Under the pieces are notes generated by a model that was not told the DNA's origin, made no database searches, and was given only the letters and a program-made list of their open reading frames with translations. Positions 1 to 5,219 of a stretch of DNA of 8,812 nucleotides are shown piece after piece (within the stretch, counting starts at the first letter, position 1; each line of letters starts with the position of its first letter). Both the position numbers and the translations under genes were made by a program. The stretch is from Alphaproteobacteria bacterium. Its GTDB lineage: Bacteria > Pseudomonadota > Alphaproteobacteria > Acetobacterales > Acetobacteraceae. The stretch is taken from assembly GCA_026225015.1 (NCBI GenBank), contig JAMFRY010000002.1, forward strand, positions 1 to 8,812, read 5' to 3'.

Positions 1-1
1 C

Positions 2-631
2 ATCGAGCGCTTGGACAAGCCGGCCGCGCGGCCGCGTCTGAGCGCCGCCGAACTTGAGAGAAAATTGCGCGCGCTGCCGCAGACCATCGGCTTCATCGCG
101 CCGATGTTCGTTGGCCATGTCGAGCAGCTTCGCCAGGATGGATATATCAATTCGTTGAAAATCTTCGACGTGTCGCAGATGGGCGGGCTCGCCAGTCAGT
201 TTTATTATGAAGGCGCATATGATCTGCAGGAGGACGAAGCGCTTATTGTCGAAGCGAAAGTGCCGGATGTTTGCCTCTACCGCTCGCTGATCCTCACCAA
301 CGATATTTACGAAACCACCGACTGGTACAACAACCATAGCAGCCTGAACGACGCGCAAGCCCCGGCCGATGCGGATGGCGTGTTGCGCATCGTCGTCTCC
401 GCCAAAGACCCTGGCGTGCCCAACTGGCTGGATACTGCCGGCTACCCCACCGGCGCGATCCAGGGCCGCTGGGCGGAATATAGCAGCACGCCGGTGCCGA
501 GCGTGAAGAAAGTCGCGCTCCAGGATCTGCGCAACCATTTGCCGCCGGAAACAGCCGTTATTACCCCGGAACAACGCGAAAAACTGATCCGCGACCGCCG
601 TTGCGCATTGCAGCAGCGGCCGCTTTGGTAA
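2..631 (+). CDS. DUF1214-type protein, C-terminal part (5' end outside the window)
   Basis: The reading frame is open from the first bases of the window, so the gene begins upstream; the TTG at 11 is not a convincing start because it has no ribosome binding site and the frame continues before it. About 209 residues are visible, ending in TAA at 629-631. The segment from GGLASQFYYEGAYDL through the later motif DPGVPNWLDTAGYPTG, followed by a GRWAEY stretch and a basic tail (TPEQREKLIRDRR), matches from memory the C-terminal DUF1214 domain, where a DPGxPNWLDTAG signature is typical. The biochemical role of these proteins is not settled; many sit in lipid or steroid-related gene neighbourhoods, but nothing here tests that. 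No membrane segment is visible in this part. It converges on the minus-strand membrane-protein gene that ends at 728. Family assignment is fairly sure; function is unknown. Confidence 0.8.
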   Translation: MERLDKPAARPRLSAAELERKLRALPQTIGFIAPMFVGHVEQLRQDGYINSLKIFDVSQMGGLASQFYYEGAYDLQEDEALIVEAKVPDVCLYRSLILTNDIYETTDWYNNHSSLNDAQAPADADGVLRIVVSAKDPGVPNWLDTAGYPTGAIQGRWAEYSSTPVPSVKKVALQDLRNHLPPETAVITPEQREKLIRDRRCALQQRPLW

Positions 632-640
632 AACCGTAAA

Positions 641-709
641 AGGGCGGTTGGAGGAGCCATTCCGACAAAGCGAAGCTTTGTTGGAATGGCTCCGGAGGGA
701 CCCCGCCTT
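641..709. terminator. Long hairpin between convergent genes, probable bidirectional terminator
   Basis: The core is a 19-bp stem, 653-671 against 675-693, with a GAA loop; all pairs are Watson-Crick except one G-U. The arms begin GGAGCCATTCC and end GGAATGGCTCC. An outer stem pairs 641-647 with 703-709 (one G-U) across an internal loop. On the minus strand the structure is followed by CCCTTTTACGGTTTTA; on the plus strand by TTATTATTAA, a weaker U tract. It lies between two gene ends that face each other (631 and 728), which fits termination in both directions. A dispersed palindromic repeat is the alternative; a genome search for other copies would decide. Confidence 0.65.
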
Positions 710-727
710 ATTATTAACACCCGCTTT

Positions 728-1636
728 TTAGTAATTATCCCGCAGCCGGCCGCCGATGGCGCCCGAGACGCTGGCAATGAAGGCGCCGATGAGCAGCGAA
801 ACAAAAGTGTAGATCGCGGCTTCGGCCGCGGCCTTGCGGGCTGCGTCTGCACTTTGCCTGGTTTTTCCAATGGCGGCCTGCTCCTGCGCGATGACGTTAT
901 TCACTCGGATTTGCGCATCACTCGGCGAAAGTCCCGTGCGGCCGGACACGAGTTGAACAAGATAGGCGTTGTCCTCGGCGGAGACGGTGCCTCCGTTTAC
1001 GGCGCTGGTTGCCAGAATGGTGGCGGCCTGGGCGCGTGTGGACTGGTCGGATAGGCCCGTTACCATGGCTGCCGAGCTATTAGCAGGCGCCAGAGCCGAG
1101 CCGCCATTGCCCGGCGCCGCGACGTTCTGACGAAACAGCAGGTCGACATAGTAGGTATCTGCCGCGCTCGTCATCTGGCTGGTTGCGGCAAGTTGCGCGC
1201 CGGCAGTTGCCGCGGAATTGGAGCCGAGCGTGAGCAGGCCGGCCACGACCACCGTGGCCAAACCCCAGGCCAGAAACCCATGCGCGGTGTCGCGGAAAAA
1301 CACCTCATCGGTATGCAGGCCAACCCATTTGGTGCGCAGCCGGCCGGCAATATAGCCGCCGAAAGCCGACGATATCCATTGCACGATCACCAGCCAGATT
1401 GCCGCCAGAACGCTAAAGGTTGCGGCCGATACGCCGTTATGCGGCCAGGGTGAAATCGAGCTGAGGCCAAGCCCGGCGCCAAAGATCAGCAGCGTAATCG
1501 AAATCGCGGCGGCCGCCACCGCGCCGGCGATGATGGCGGCCCATGTGATACCGGAATCCGAGGCCGGAGCGGATGATGTGTTGCCCATAATCGGCGCGGC
1601 GGCGTAGATCCGCTCTGTTGGGTGTGTTGTTGACAT
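728..1636 (-). CDS. Four-helix integral membrane protein of unknown function
   Basis: A 302-residue protein starting at ATG 1636, with GGAGG at 1642-1646 placed 5 nt upstream. Predicted by eye: an Ala/Ser/Pro-rich N-terminus (1-30), helix 1 about 32-58 (AAIIAGAVAAAAIS then LGLSS), helix 2 about 72-97, helix 3 about 118-138, a polar Ala/Asn/Ser-rich region of roughly 130 residues (140-270), and helix 4 about 275-296. Helices 2 and 4 both end in a Gly-rich GRLR motif (GGYIAGRLRTKW at 93-104, SGAIGGRLRDNY at 291-302). The stretch WVGLHTDEVFFRDTAHGF after helix 2 looks conserved. From memory it resembles proteins in rhizobia and relatives that carry the uninformative label 'PhnA-like'; I see no support for a phosphonate role. 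It follows the 24-residue peptide gene by 21 nt, so the two are probably co-transcribed. Function is unknown. Confidence 0.82.
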   Translation of the reverse strand: MSTTHPTERIYAAAPIMGNTSSAPASDSGITWAAIIAGAVAAAAISITLLIFGAGLGLSSISPWPHNGVSAATFSVLAAIWLVIVQWISSAFGGYIAGRLRTKWVGLHTDEVFFRDTAHGFLAWGLATVVVAGLLTLGSNSAATAGAQLAATSQMTSAADTYYVDLLFRQNVAAPGNGGSALAPANSSAAMVTGLSDQSTRAQAATILATSAVNGGTVSAEDNAYLVQLVSGRTGLSPSDAQIRVNNVIAQEQAAIGKTRQSADAARKAAAEAAIYTFVSLLIGAFIASVSGAIGGRLRDNY

Positions 1637-1657
1637 TTTAGCCTCCCCAATCCTTGC

Positions 1658-1732
1658 TTAGTGCCAGAGCAGAATCAGCAGAATGATGATGGGAATTGGG
1701 ACGCCGAGCAGCCAGAGCAGAATCGCGGGCAT
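1658..1732 (-). CDS. Small single-span membrane peptide, 24 residues
   Basis: The minus strand reads ATG at 1732 to TAA at 1658, giving 24 residues that begin MPAILLWLLG and end ILLWH. A perfect AGGAGG (1741-1746) lies 8 nt upstream of the ATG, the best ribosome binding site in the window, and it supports real translation despite the size. The peptide is almost wholly hydrophobic (Leu, Ile, Val, Trp) with a PIP motif at residues 12-14, and there is no charged residue besides the termini and a final His. It would therefore span the inner membrane once as a kinked helix. It lies 21 nt before the four-helix membrane protein in the same direction, which suggests co-expression and perhaps a physical partnership (inference). 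Short peptides with a similar WLxGxPIP pattern may occur elsewhere in Proteobacteria, but I could not check this. Function is unknown. Confidence 0.72.
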   Translation of the reverse strand: MPAILLWLLGVPIPIIILLILLWH

Positions 1733-1746
1733 GGGTTTATCCTCCT

Positions 1747-1861
1747 GAACGTGAATTTATGATCCGACTGACTTCGGGTAACGAATTCAAAATTCAAGAA
1801 TCTCGCCGTCAGATAAACAGGATGTCATCAGCAAGTCAGAAGGCCGCGCTGGCTACGCTCG
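1747..1861. other. Intergenic region between response regulator and small membrane peptide gene
   Basis: These 115 nt separate the regulator stop (1862) from the AGGAGG of the peptide gene and should hold the promoter of the peptide/membrane-protein pair if they are not read through from the regulator. An AT-richer patch (minus strand TTGAATTTTGAATTCG, about 1783-1798) stands out. I found no convincing -35/-10 pair and no GGAAC-N16/17-CGTT site of the alphaproteobacterial general stress sigma factor. No clear terminator hairpin follows the regulator, so read-through is possible. Confidence 0.4.
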
Positions 1862-2566
1862 CTATGCTGCTTCCGTCTTCGCCGCCTGGCCGGCGGCACG
1901 CAGCGTATAGCCGACATTGCGGATGGTATGCAGCATCGGTTCCTTGAAGGGCTGATCGATCTTCTGCCGCAGCCGGGAGATATGCACTTCGATCAAATTT
2001 GTTTGTGGATCAAAATGATAGGCCCAGATCGCCTCCAGCAACATCGGGCGCGTCAACACCTGGCCGGGATGGCGCATCAGATATTCCAGCAGTTTGAATT
2101 CGCGAGGCTGCAGCATGATATTCTTGCCTTCACGCCGTACAACACGGCTCAACAGGTCAAGCTCCAGATCGCCGACCGCAAGCTGGGTTTCCACATTGGG
2201 ATTCGTCCGGCTCCGGGTCAGCGCTTCGATCCGTGCCAGCAATTCCGATATGGCAAAGGGCTTCACGAGATAGTCATTGCCGCCGGCCTTTAAGCCTTGC
2301 ACCTTGTCGGCCACCTCGCCCATCCCCGATAACACGATCACCGGGGTTTTATTGTCCTGGTTTCGCAACGTCTCGACGATCCTGATGCCATCGACCCCGC
2401 CGGGCAGCATACGGTCCAGAATAATCACACCGAAATTATTGGATGCCGCGACAAACAAGCCATCCCTGGCGGTCGTCACATGCTCGACATGATAGCCGTG
2501 ATCCTGCAGCGCATCTTTCACGAACTCGGCAACATCCGAATCATCTTCGATCAGCAAAACGTCCAT
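1862..2566 (-). CDS. OmpR/PhoB-family DNA-binding response regulator, no kinase in the window
   Basis: A 234-residue protein of the usual length for this family. The receiver domain (about 1-120) has the acidic cluster EDD at 7-9, phosphoacceptor Asp51 (VIILDRMLPGG), Ser80 in the switch position and Lys102-Pro103 (YLVKPF). The winged-helix output domain (about 128-225) shows MLQPREFKLLEYLMRHPG, the recognition-helix region NLIEVHISRLRQKID and the final IRNVGYTL, all typical of OmpR/PhoB transcription factors. It is expected to be phosphorylated by a sensor kinase and to bind tandem sites as a dimer in the cytoplasm. The loop after Asp51 reads LPGGVDG, one residue longer than the common LPGxDG. 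No histidine kinase adjoins it on either side. The start at ATG 2566 fits the receiver fold, though the ribosome binding site (GGGGATGGA region) is weak. The target genes are unknown; the membrane-protein pair downstream is a candidate by position only. Confidence 0.93.
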   Translation of the reverse strand: MDVLLIEDDSDVAEFVKDALQDHGYHVEHVTTARDGLFVAASNNFGVIILDRMLPGGVDGIRIVETLRNQDNKTPVIVLSGMGEVADKVQGLKAGGNDYLVKPFAISELLARIEALTRSRTNPNVETQLAVGDLELDLLSRVVRREGKNIMLQPREFKLLEYLMRHPGQVLTRPMLLEAIWAYHFDPQTNLIEVHISRLRQKIDQPFKEPMLHTIRNVGYTLRAAGQAAKTEAA

Positions 2567-2705
2567 GTTTCAATCCATCCCCTATGTGCCTGTGCGCTGC
2601 CGACTAACGTTAGCTGTTACGATGGAGGGAATTTAACAGATCAAAATAACACCGCTTTCAGCGTTGGATTAATTTTTTGCGATCTTGGGTTGGAATCGGT
2701 GGAAA
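2567..2705. promoter_or_regulatory. Upstream region of the response regulator with palindromic elements
   Basis: This 139-nt gap is AT-richer than its surroundings. It contains a perfect 10-bp palindrome CTAACGTTAG (2604-2613), immediately followed by an inverted pair CTGTTA (2614-2619) and TAACAG (2634-2639) with 14 nt between the arms. TAACA recurs at 2634-2638 and 2647-2651. Such clustered short repeats fit a transcription-factor binding region, possibly autoregulation by the OmpR-type protein, but that is inference. A possible -35 on the minus strand is TTGATC near 2639-2644, without a convincing -10. No strong terminator for the DUF2125 gene is visible here. Confidence 0.4.
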
Positions 2706-3938
2706 TCAAGGTTTGGCGGAGTTCGCGGAACCTTCGCCGGCCGCACCTTCGCCGGCCGCACCTGAGCCGGCTGCACCCGAGCCATCGCCGGGGGCCTGAA
2801 GCGGCGGGGGTGGCGGGTTTTCGGCGGCGTTCCAGTCAATCACCGGCAGATCGCCAAGTTTTTGGCCGTTGATTACGATCCCCGGCGTTCCATAGGCGAG
2901 ATGAATGGTCAGCGTTTGGCCGCCTTGTTCGGTATTGCCGATATATTGGCTGAAACGCGCCTCGGCCTGCGCGATGTCGTCCTGCAGCGCCGGGTAGGAC
3001 TGGGTCAGGGCGGCGGTAAACTCTTCAAGATGGTTGGCGGTCAAATCGGCGGTGCCGTTCGGCTGCAAATTGGCGTCGAACTTCACCGACGCGGCGGCAT
3101 CGATGGTGCTGGGGCCAATGATCAGGTTCAGCTCTGCGGCGCCGTTGCCGCCCTGGGCCGCCCAATCATGGATGATCGGCATGATGAGCTTTTGTTGAGC
3201 GGCAAGATCATTCGGCTGCATGCCCAGCTGACTTAGTGTTTGGGTCAGGTTCGGCGGGACCGGGCCGGAAAACTTGGCCGTCAGTGCGAGATGGGTGAGC
3301 TTGCCATCGAAGGGGATCGAGGCAAGGCGGGTGAGCAAGGGGGAAACCACCAATCCGTCAAACACGGTCTTGCTGAGCAGGGCGGTATCGCCCGGACCGG
3401 CATTCTGATTGCGTTCGGCATGGGACGAAATGCTGTCAATATGCAGCATCAGCAGGCTGCCGCTTGCCAGAAAATCGATATTGCTGGCGCTGAAATCGCC
3501 GCCGCGGGAGGGATCTGCGTCACGGGTGAACAATGTGTCCGGGTTGAGGGCCTCTGCCAGAGCGATGCTGCCGGTATTGCAGACCAGCGCGAAATTGCCG
3601 AAATCGGCGGTGATTTTGTTTGGCAGATCTATGTGAAATACCAGCGGGTTGAGCGCGTGAATGCGTAAGGTGACGGTGGGGAGCGAGATGGTGGCCTGCG
3701 CGCCGTTTTGCGCCGGCGGCAAAGTGAGGGTGAGGTTGTCGACGGTGACAGCCGCATCCAGCACGGAGGTGCCCCGATGGATGGAATCGTAGGAGATTTT
3801 AACACCCTGGGTGGCCTGTTTTTCGGCCCAGTCCGCAAAGCCGGTTTGCAGCCGGCCTTCCGCGTACCACCAGAAACCCAGCCAGATCAGGCCAATGCCG
3901 ACGATCAGGGTCAGAAGAAATTTTATCACGCCACGCAT
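2706..3938 (-). CDS. DUF2125-type membrane-anchored protein
   Basis: A 410-residue protein starting at ATG 3938 with GGGAG (3945-3949) 6 nt upstream. Residues 5-24 form one hydrophobic helix (FLLTLIVGIGLIWLGFWW), most likely an uncleaved signal anchor that places the rest in the periplasm. The following region, with EGRLQTGFADWAEKQATQG and then VKISYDSIHRG, matches what I recall of DUF2125, an alphaproteobacterial family of unknown function. The body is rich in beta-type alternation (for example VTVDNLTLTLP, LTHLALTAKFSG), as expected of repeated strands. After PPPPP (near 374) the C-terminus degenerates into low complexity: GDGSG, AAGSG, AAGEG, AAGEG, then SANSAKP. It diverges from ribF across the repeat-bearing intergenic region and precedes the response regulator by 139 nt in the same direction. 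Family assignment is moderately sure; function is unknown. Confidence 0.75.
   Translation of the reverse strand: MRGVIKFLLTLIVGIGLIWLGFWWYAEGRLQTGFADWAEKQATQGVKISYDSIHRGTSVLDAAVTVDNLTLTLPPAQNGAQATISLPTVTLRIHALNPLVFHIDLPNKITADFGNFALVCNTGSIALAEALNPDTLFTRDADPSRGGDFSASNIDFLASGSLLMLHIDSISSHAERNQNAGPGDTALLSKTVFDGLVVSPLLTRLASIPFDGKLTHLALTAKFSGPVPPNLTQTLSQLGMQPNDLAAQQKLIMPIIHDWAAQGGNGAAELNLIIGPSTIDAAASVKFDANLQPNGTADLTANHLEEFTAALTQSYPALQDDIAQAEARFSQYIGNTEQGGQTLTIHLAYGTPGIVINGQKLGDLPVIDWNAAENPPPPPLQAPGDGSGAAGSGAAGEGAAGEGSANSAKP
2731..2790 (-). repeat. 15-bp tandem repeat coding the Gly/Ala/Glu tail of the DUF2125 protein
   Basis: Four adjacent 15-bp units lie at 2731-2745, 2746-2760, 2761-2775 and 2776-2790. 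The first two are identical (plus strand CCTTCGCCGGCCGCA), the third differs at three positions and the fourth is more diverged. The period is a multiple of three, so unit gain or loss keeps the frame and changes the tail by five residues (AAG[E/S]G) each time. Variation in copy number between strains is likely. Confidence 0.85.
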
Positions 3939-4158
3939 TTGTTACTCCCTGTCACGCGCCCCCAGCTTGGCTCCGCTATCTTGTATCTTGGCCCCACCAT
4001 CTTGGCCCCACGATCTTGGCCCAGGATCTTGGCTTTGGCAGAAACCATGCCGGAACGCCTGGATAACATGGGCCGCTATTGACCGGCGGCCAAGTCCTGG
4101 CGTTTCTGGCGCGGTGGCCGGCATTCCGGTGGTCCGGCAACGGCTTGGGGTGTGAAGC
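3939..4158. other. Divergent intergenic region between DUF2125 gene and ribF
   Basis: This 220-nt region must hold the promoters of both divergent genes. Its left half is occupied by the 14-bp tandem array. Its right half, the probable ribF leader, is GC-rich and can fold. GGCCGC (4071-4076) pairs with GCGGCC (4086-4091), and an outer stem pairs 4049-4059 with 4099-4110 with one G-U and one bulged T. I found no match to the conserved core of the FMN riboswitch, which would be the natural candidate before a riboflavin gene. No convincing sigma-70 promoter was found on either strand. Confidence 0.5.
3964..4038. repeat. Imperfect 14-bp tandem repeat array in the divergent promoter region
   Basis: Clear units start at 3985 (ATCTTGGCCCCACC), 3999 (ATCTTGGCCCCACG), 4013 (ATCTTGGCCCAGG, 13 nt) and 4026 (ATCTTGGCTTTGG, 13 nt). 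They are preceded by a degenerate unit at 3964-3977 (AGCTTGGCTCCGCT) and a half unit ATCTTGT at 3978-3984. The period is 13-14 bp, not a multiple of three, so the array does not encode a protein repeat. It lies 26-100 nt upstream of the DUF2125 start codon and 120-195 nt upstream of the ribF start. It may be a set of protein-binding sites or a simple minisatellite. Confidence 0.85.
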
Positions 4159-5091
4159 TTGATACAGATTTATCGTGACTGGCGCGGCCTGCCAAAATCG
4201 GCGCAAGGCAGCACCATCGCGCTGGGGAATTTCGACGGCGTGCATCTGGGCCATGCCGGCGTGGTCCGGGCGGCGCATGCGGCGCGGCCCGACCGGCCAT
4301 TGGCCGTGCTGACTTTCGAGCCGCACCCGCGCGAGTTTTTTCGCCCTCAAGACCCGCCATTCCGCCTGACCCTGTCGCATGAGCGGGCGCTGGCGCTGGA
4401 GGCCTTGGGCGTGGGTATCCTCTATGAGTTGCCCTTTGATGCGGCATTCGCGCATTTGAGCGCAGAACAGTTCGTCGCTGACATTTTGCGAGGCGGGTTG
4501 CGGGCCGCGCATCTGGCCTGCGGCGCGGATTTTGCCTTCGGGCACCGGCGCGGCGGCAGCACGGCGTTTTTGGCCGCACGGGCGGAGGCGCTCGGTATTG
4601 GGCTAAGCTTGGTGCCGCCGGTCTCCGACGCGGAAGGACCGATTTCGGCCACCCGCATCCGGCGCCTGCTGCAGGATGGCTATCCGGAGCGCGCCGCCGC
4701 CTTGCTCGGCCGGCCGTTCTCCATCCGCGGTGAGGTGATGCATGGCGATAAACGGGGACGGACCATCGGTTTTCCCACCGCCAATATTCCGCTGGGTAGG
4801 CATCTGGAGCCGGCGCGCGGCGTGTATGCCGTGACCGCGAGGTTGCCGGATGGTGTGCTGGTGAAGGGCGTTGCGAATCTCGGATTGCGGCCGACTGTCG
4901 GCGGGCAGGAATCCCGCTTGGAGGTCTATCTCTTTGATTATGAAGGAGATTTATACGGCGCGGAACTCACCGTAGAATTGCGGCATTTTCTGCGTGATGA
5001 GCAGAAATTCGCCAGTTTCGAGGCCTTGCGGAACCAGATCGTGACGGATGCGCTGGCGGCGCGCGGCTTGCTTGACGGTTTGCCACCATAA
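4159..5091 (+). CDS. ribF: Bifunctional riboflavin kinase / FMN adenylyltransferase (FAD synthetase)
   Basis: RibF phosphorylates riboflavin to FMN and then adenylates FMN to FAD in the cytoplasm. The 310 residues match the family length. The N-terminal adenylyltransferase domain (about 15-170) shows GNFDGVHLGH at 23-32, the FEPHPREFF stretch at 53-61 and ISATRIRRLL at 162-171, the nucleotidyl-transferase signature. The C-terminal riboflavin kinase domain (about 183-305) shows GDKRGRTIGFPTANI at 196-210, GVYAV at 221-225, NLGLRPTVGG at 240-249 and LEVYLFD with the expected Glu255. The start is TTG at 4159: a stop codon (TGA 4153-4155) lies two codons upstream in frame, and the N-terminus IQIYRDWRGLP matches the usual beginning of alphaproteobacterial RibF. 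The ribosome binding site is weak (GGGG at 4147-4150), so expression may be kept low. It is followed by ileS after 128 nt; ribF-ileS-lspA is a common bacterial order. Confidence 0.97.
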   Translation: MIQIYRDWRGLPKSAQGSTIALGNFDGVHLGHAGVVRAAHAARPDRPLAVLTFEPHPREFFRPQDPPFRLTLSHERALALEALGVGILYELPFDAAFAHLSAEQFVADILRGGLRAAHLACGADFAFGHRRGGSTAFLAARAEALGIGLSLVPPVSDAEGPISATRIRRLLQDGYPERAAALLGRPFSIRGEVMHGDKRGRTIGFPTANIPLGRHLEPARGVYAVTARLPDGVLVKGVANLGLRPTVGGQESRLEVYLFDYEGDLYGAELTVELRHFLRDEQKFASFEALRNQIVTDALAARGLLDGLPP

Positions 5092-5101
5092 GCCGCATAA
5101 A
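5072..5101 (+). promoter_or_regulatory. Possible sigma-70 promoter for ileS-lspA-bamF
   Basis: TTGACG (5072-5077) matches the -35 consensus at five of six positions and is followed after 18 nt by CATAAA (5096-5101), four of six for the -10. It lies across the 3' end of ribF, about 120 nt before ileS. Transcription would begin near 5108. This is a sequence match only, and chance matches of this quality do occur. Confidence 0.35.
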
Positions 5102-5107
5102 CACGGC

Positions 5108-5170
5108 ATGACCGGCAATTTCCTGCTCCTCCGAAATATGGCGCCTGCCCCCCTGATTTTCTGGGCTTAA
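5108..5170 (+). other. Possible 20-codon leader ORF before ileS
   Basis: In the ribF-ileS gap an ATG at 5108 opens a frame of 20 codons (starting MTGNFLLLRNM, ending LIFWA) that stops with TAA at 5168-5170, 49 nt before ileS. It has no Shine-Dalgarno sequence. The ATG does coincide with the start point expected from the promoter candidate at 5072-5101, so a leaderless transcript is conceivable. It has only one Ile codon and no run of Ile, so classical attenuation by isoleucine is not supported. The gap also lacks a clear T-box or terminator hairpin. A chance ORF is quite possible. Confidence 0.2.
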
Positions 5171-5219
5171 AGGGTTATCGGCTGCTTCATTTTGGTTTTT
5201 ATCCGCCGGATTTTATTTC

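Noticed and set aside
1696..1947. 83-codon plus-strand frame across the peptide gene, the gap and the regulator end
   Set aside because: It overlaps two minus-strand genes, lacks a ribosome binding site and resembles no known family.
2642..2678. CGCT-TTC-AGCG hairpin followed by T6 on the plus strand, resembling a terminator
   Set aside because: The stem is only 4 bp, the T run begins about 10 nt after it, and no plus-strand gene ends nearby.
2680..2688. CGATCTTGG downstream of the DUF2125 gene, also present at 4011-4019 in the tandem array upstream of it
   Set aside because: A 9-bp match over several kilobases is compatible with chance, and there is no longer shared sequence to suggest flanking repeats of a mobile element.
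3942..4124. 60-codon minus-strand frame across the tandem array
   Set aside because: The array has a 13-14-nt period, so the reading frame shifts at each unit and no protein repeat results. There is no ribosome binding site.
3976..4545. 189-codon minus-strand frame across the ribF leader and 5' part of ribF
   Set aside because: It is antisense to the RibF adenylyltransferase domain and has no recognisable domain.
5092..5219. T-box or isoleucine attenuator before ileS
   Set aside because: I see no T-box consensus, no run of Ile codons and no terminator hairpin with a U tract; T-boxes are also not expected in Alphaproteobacteria.
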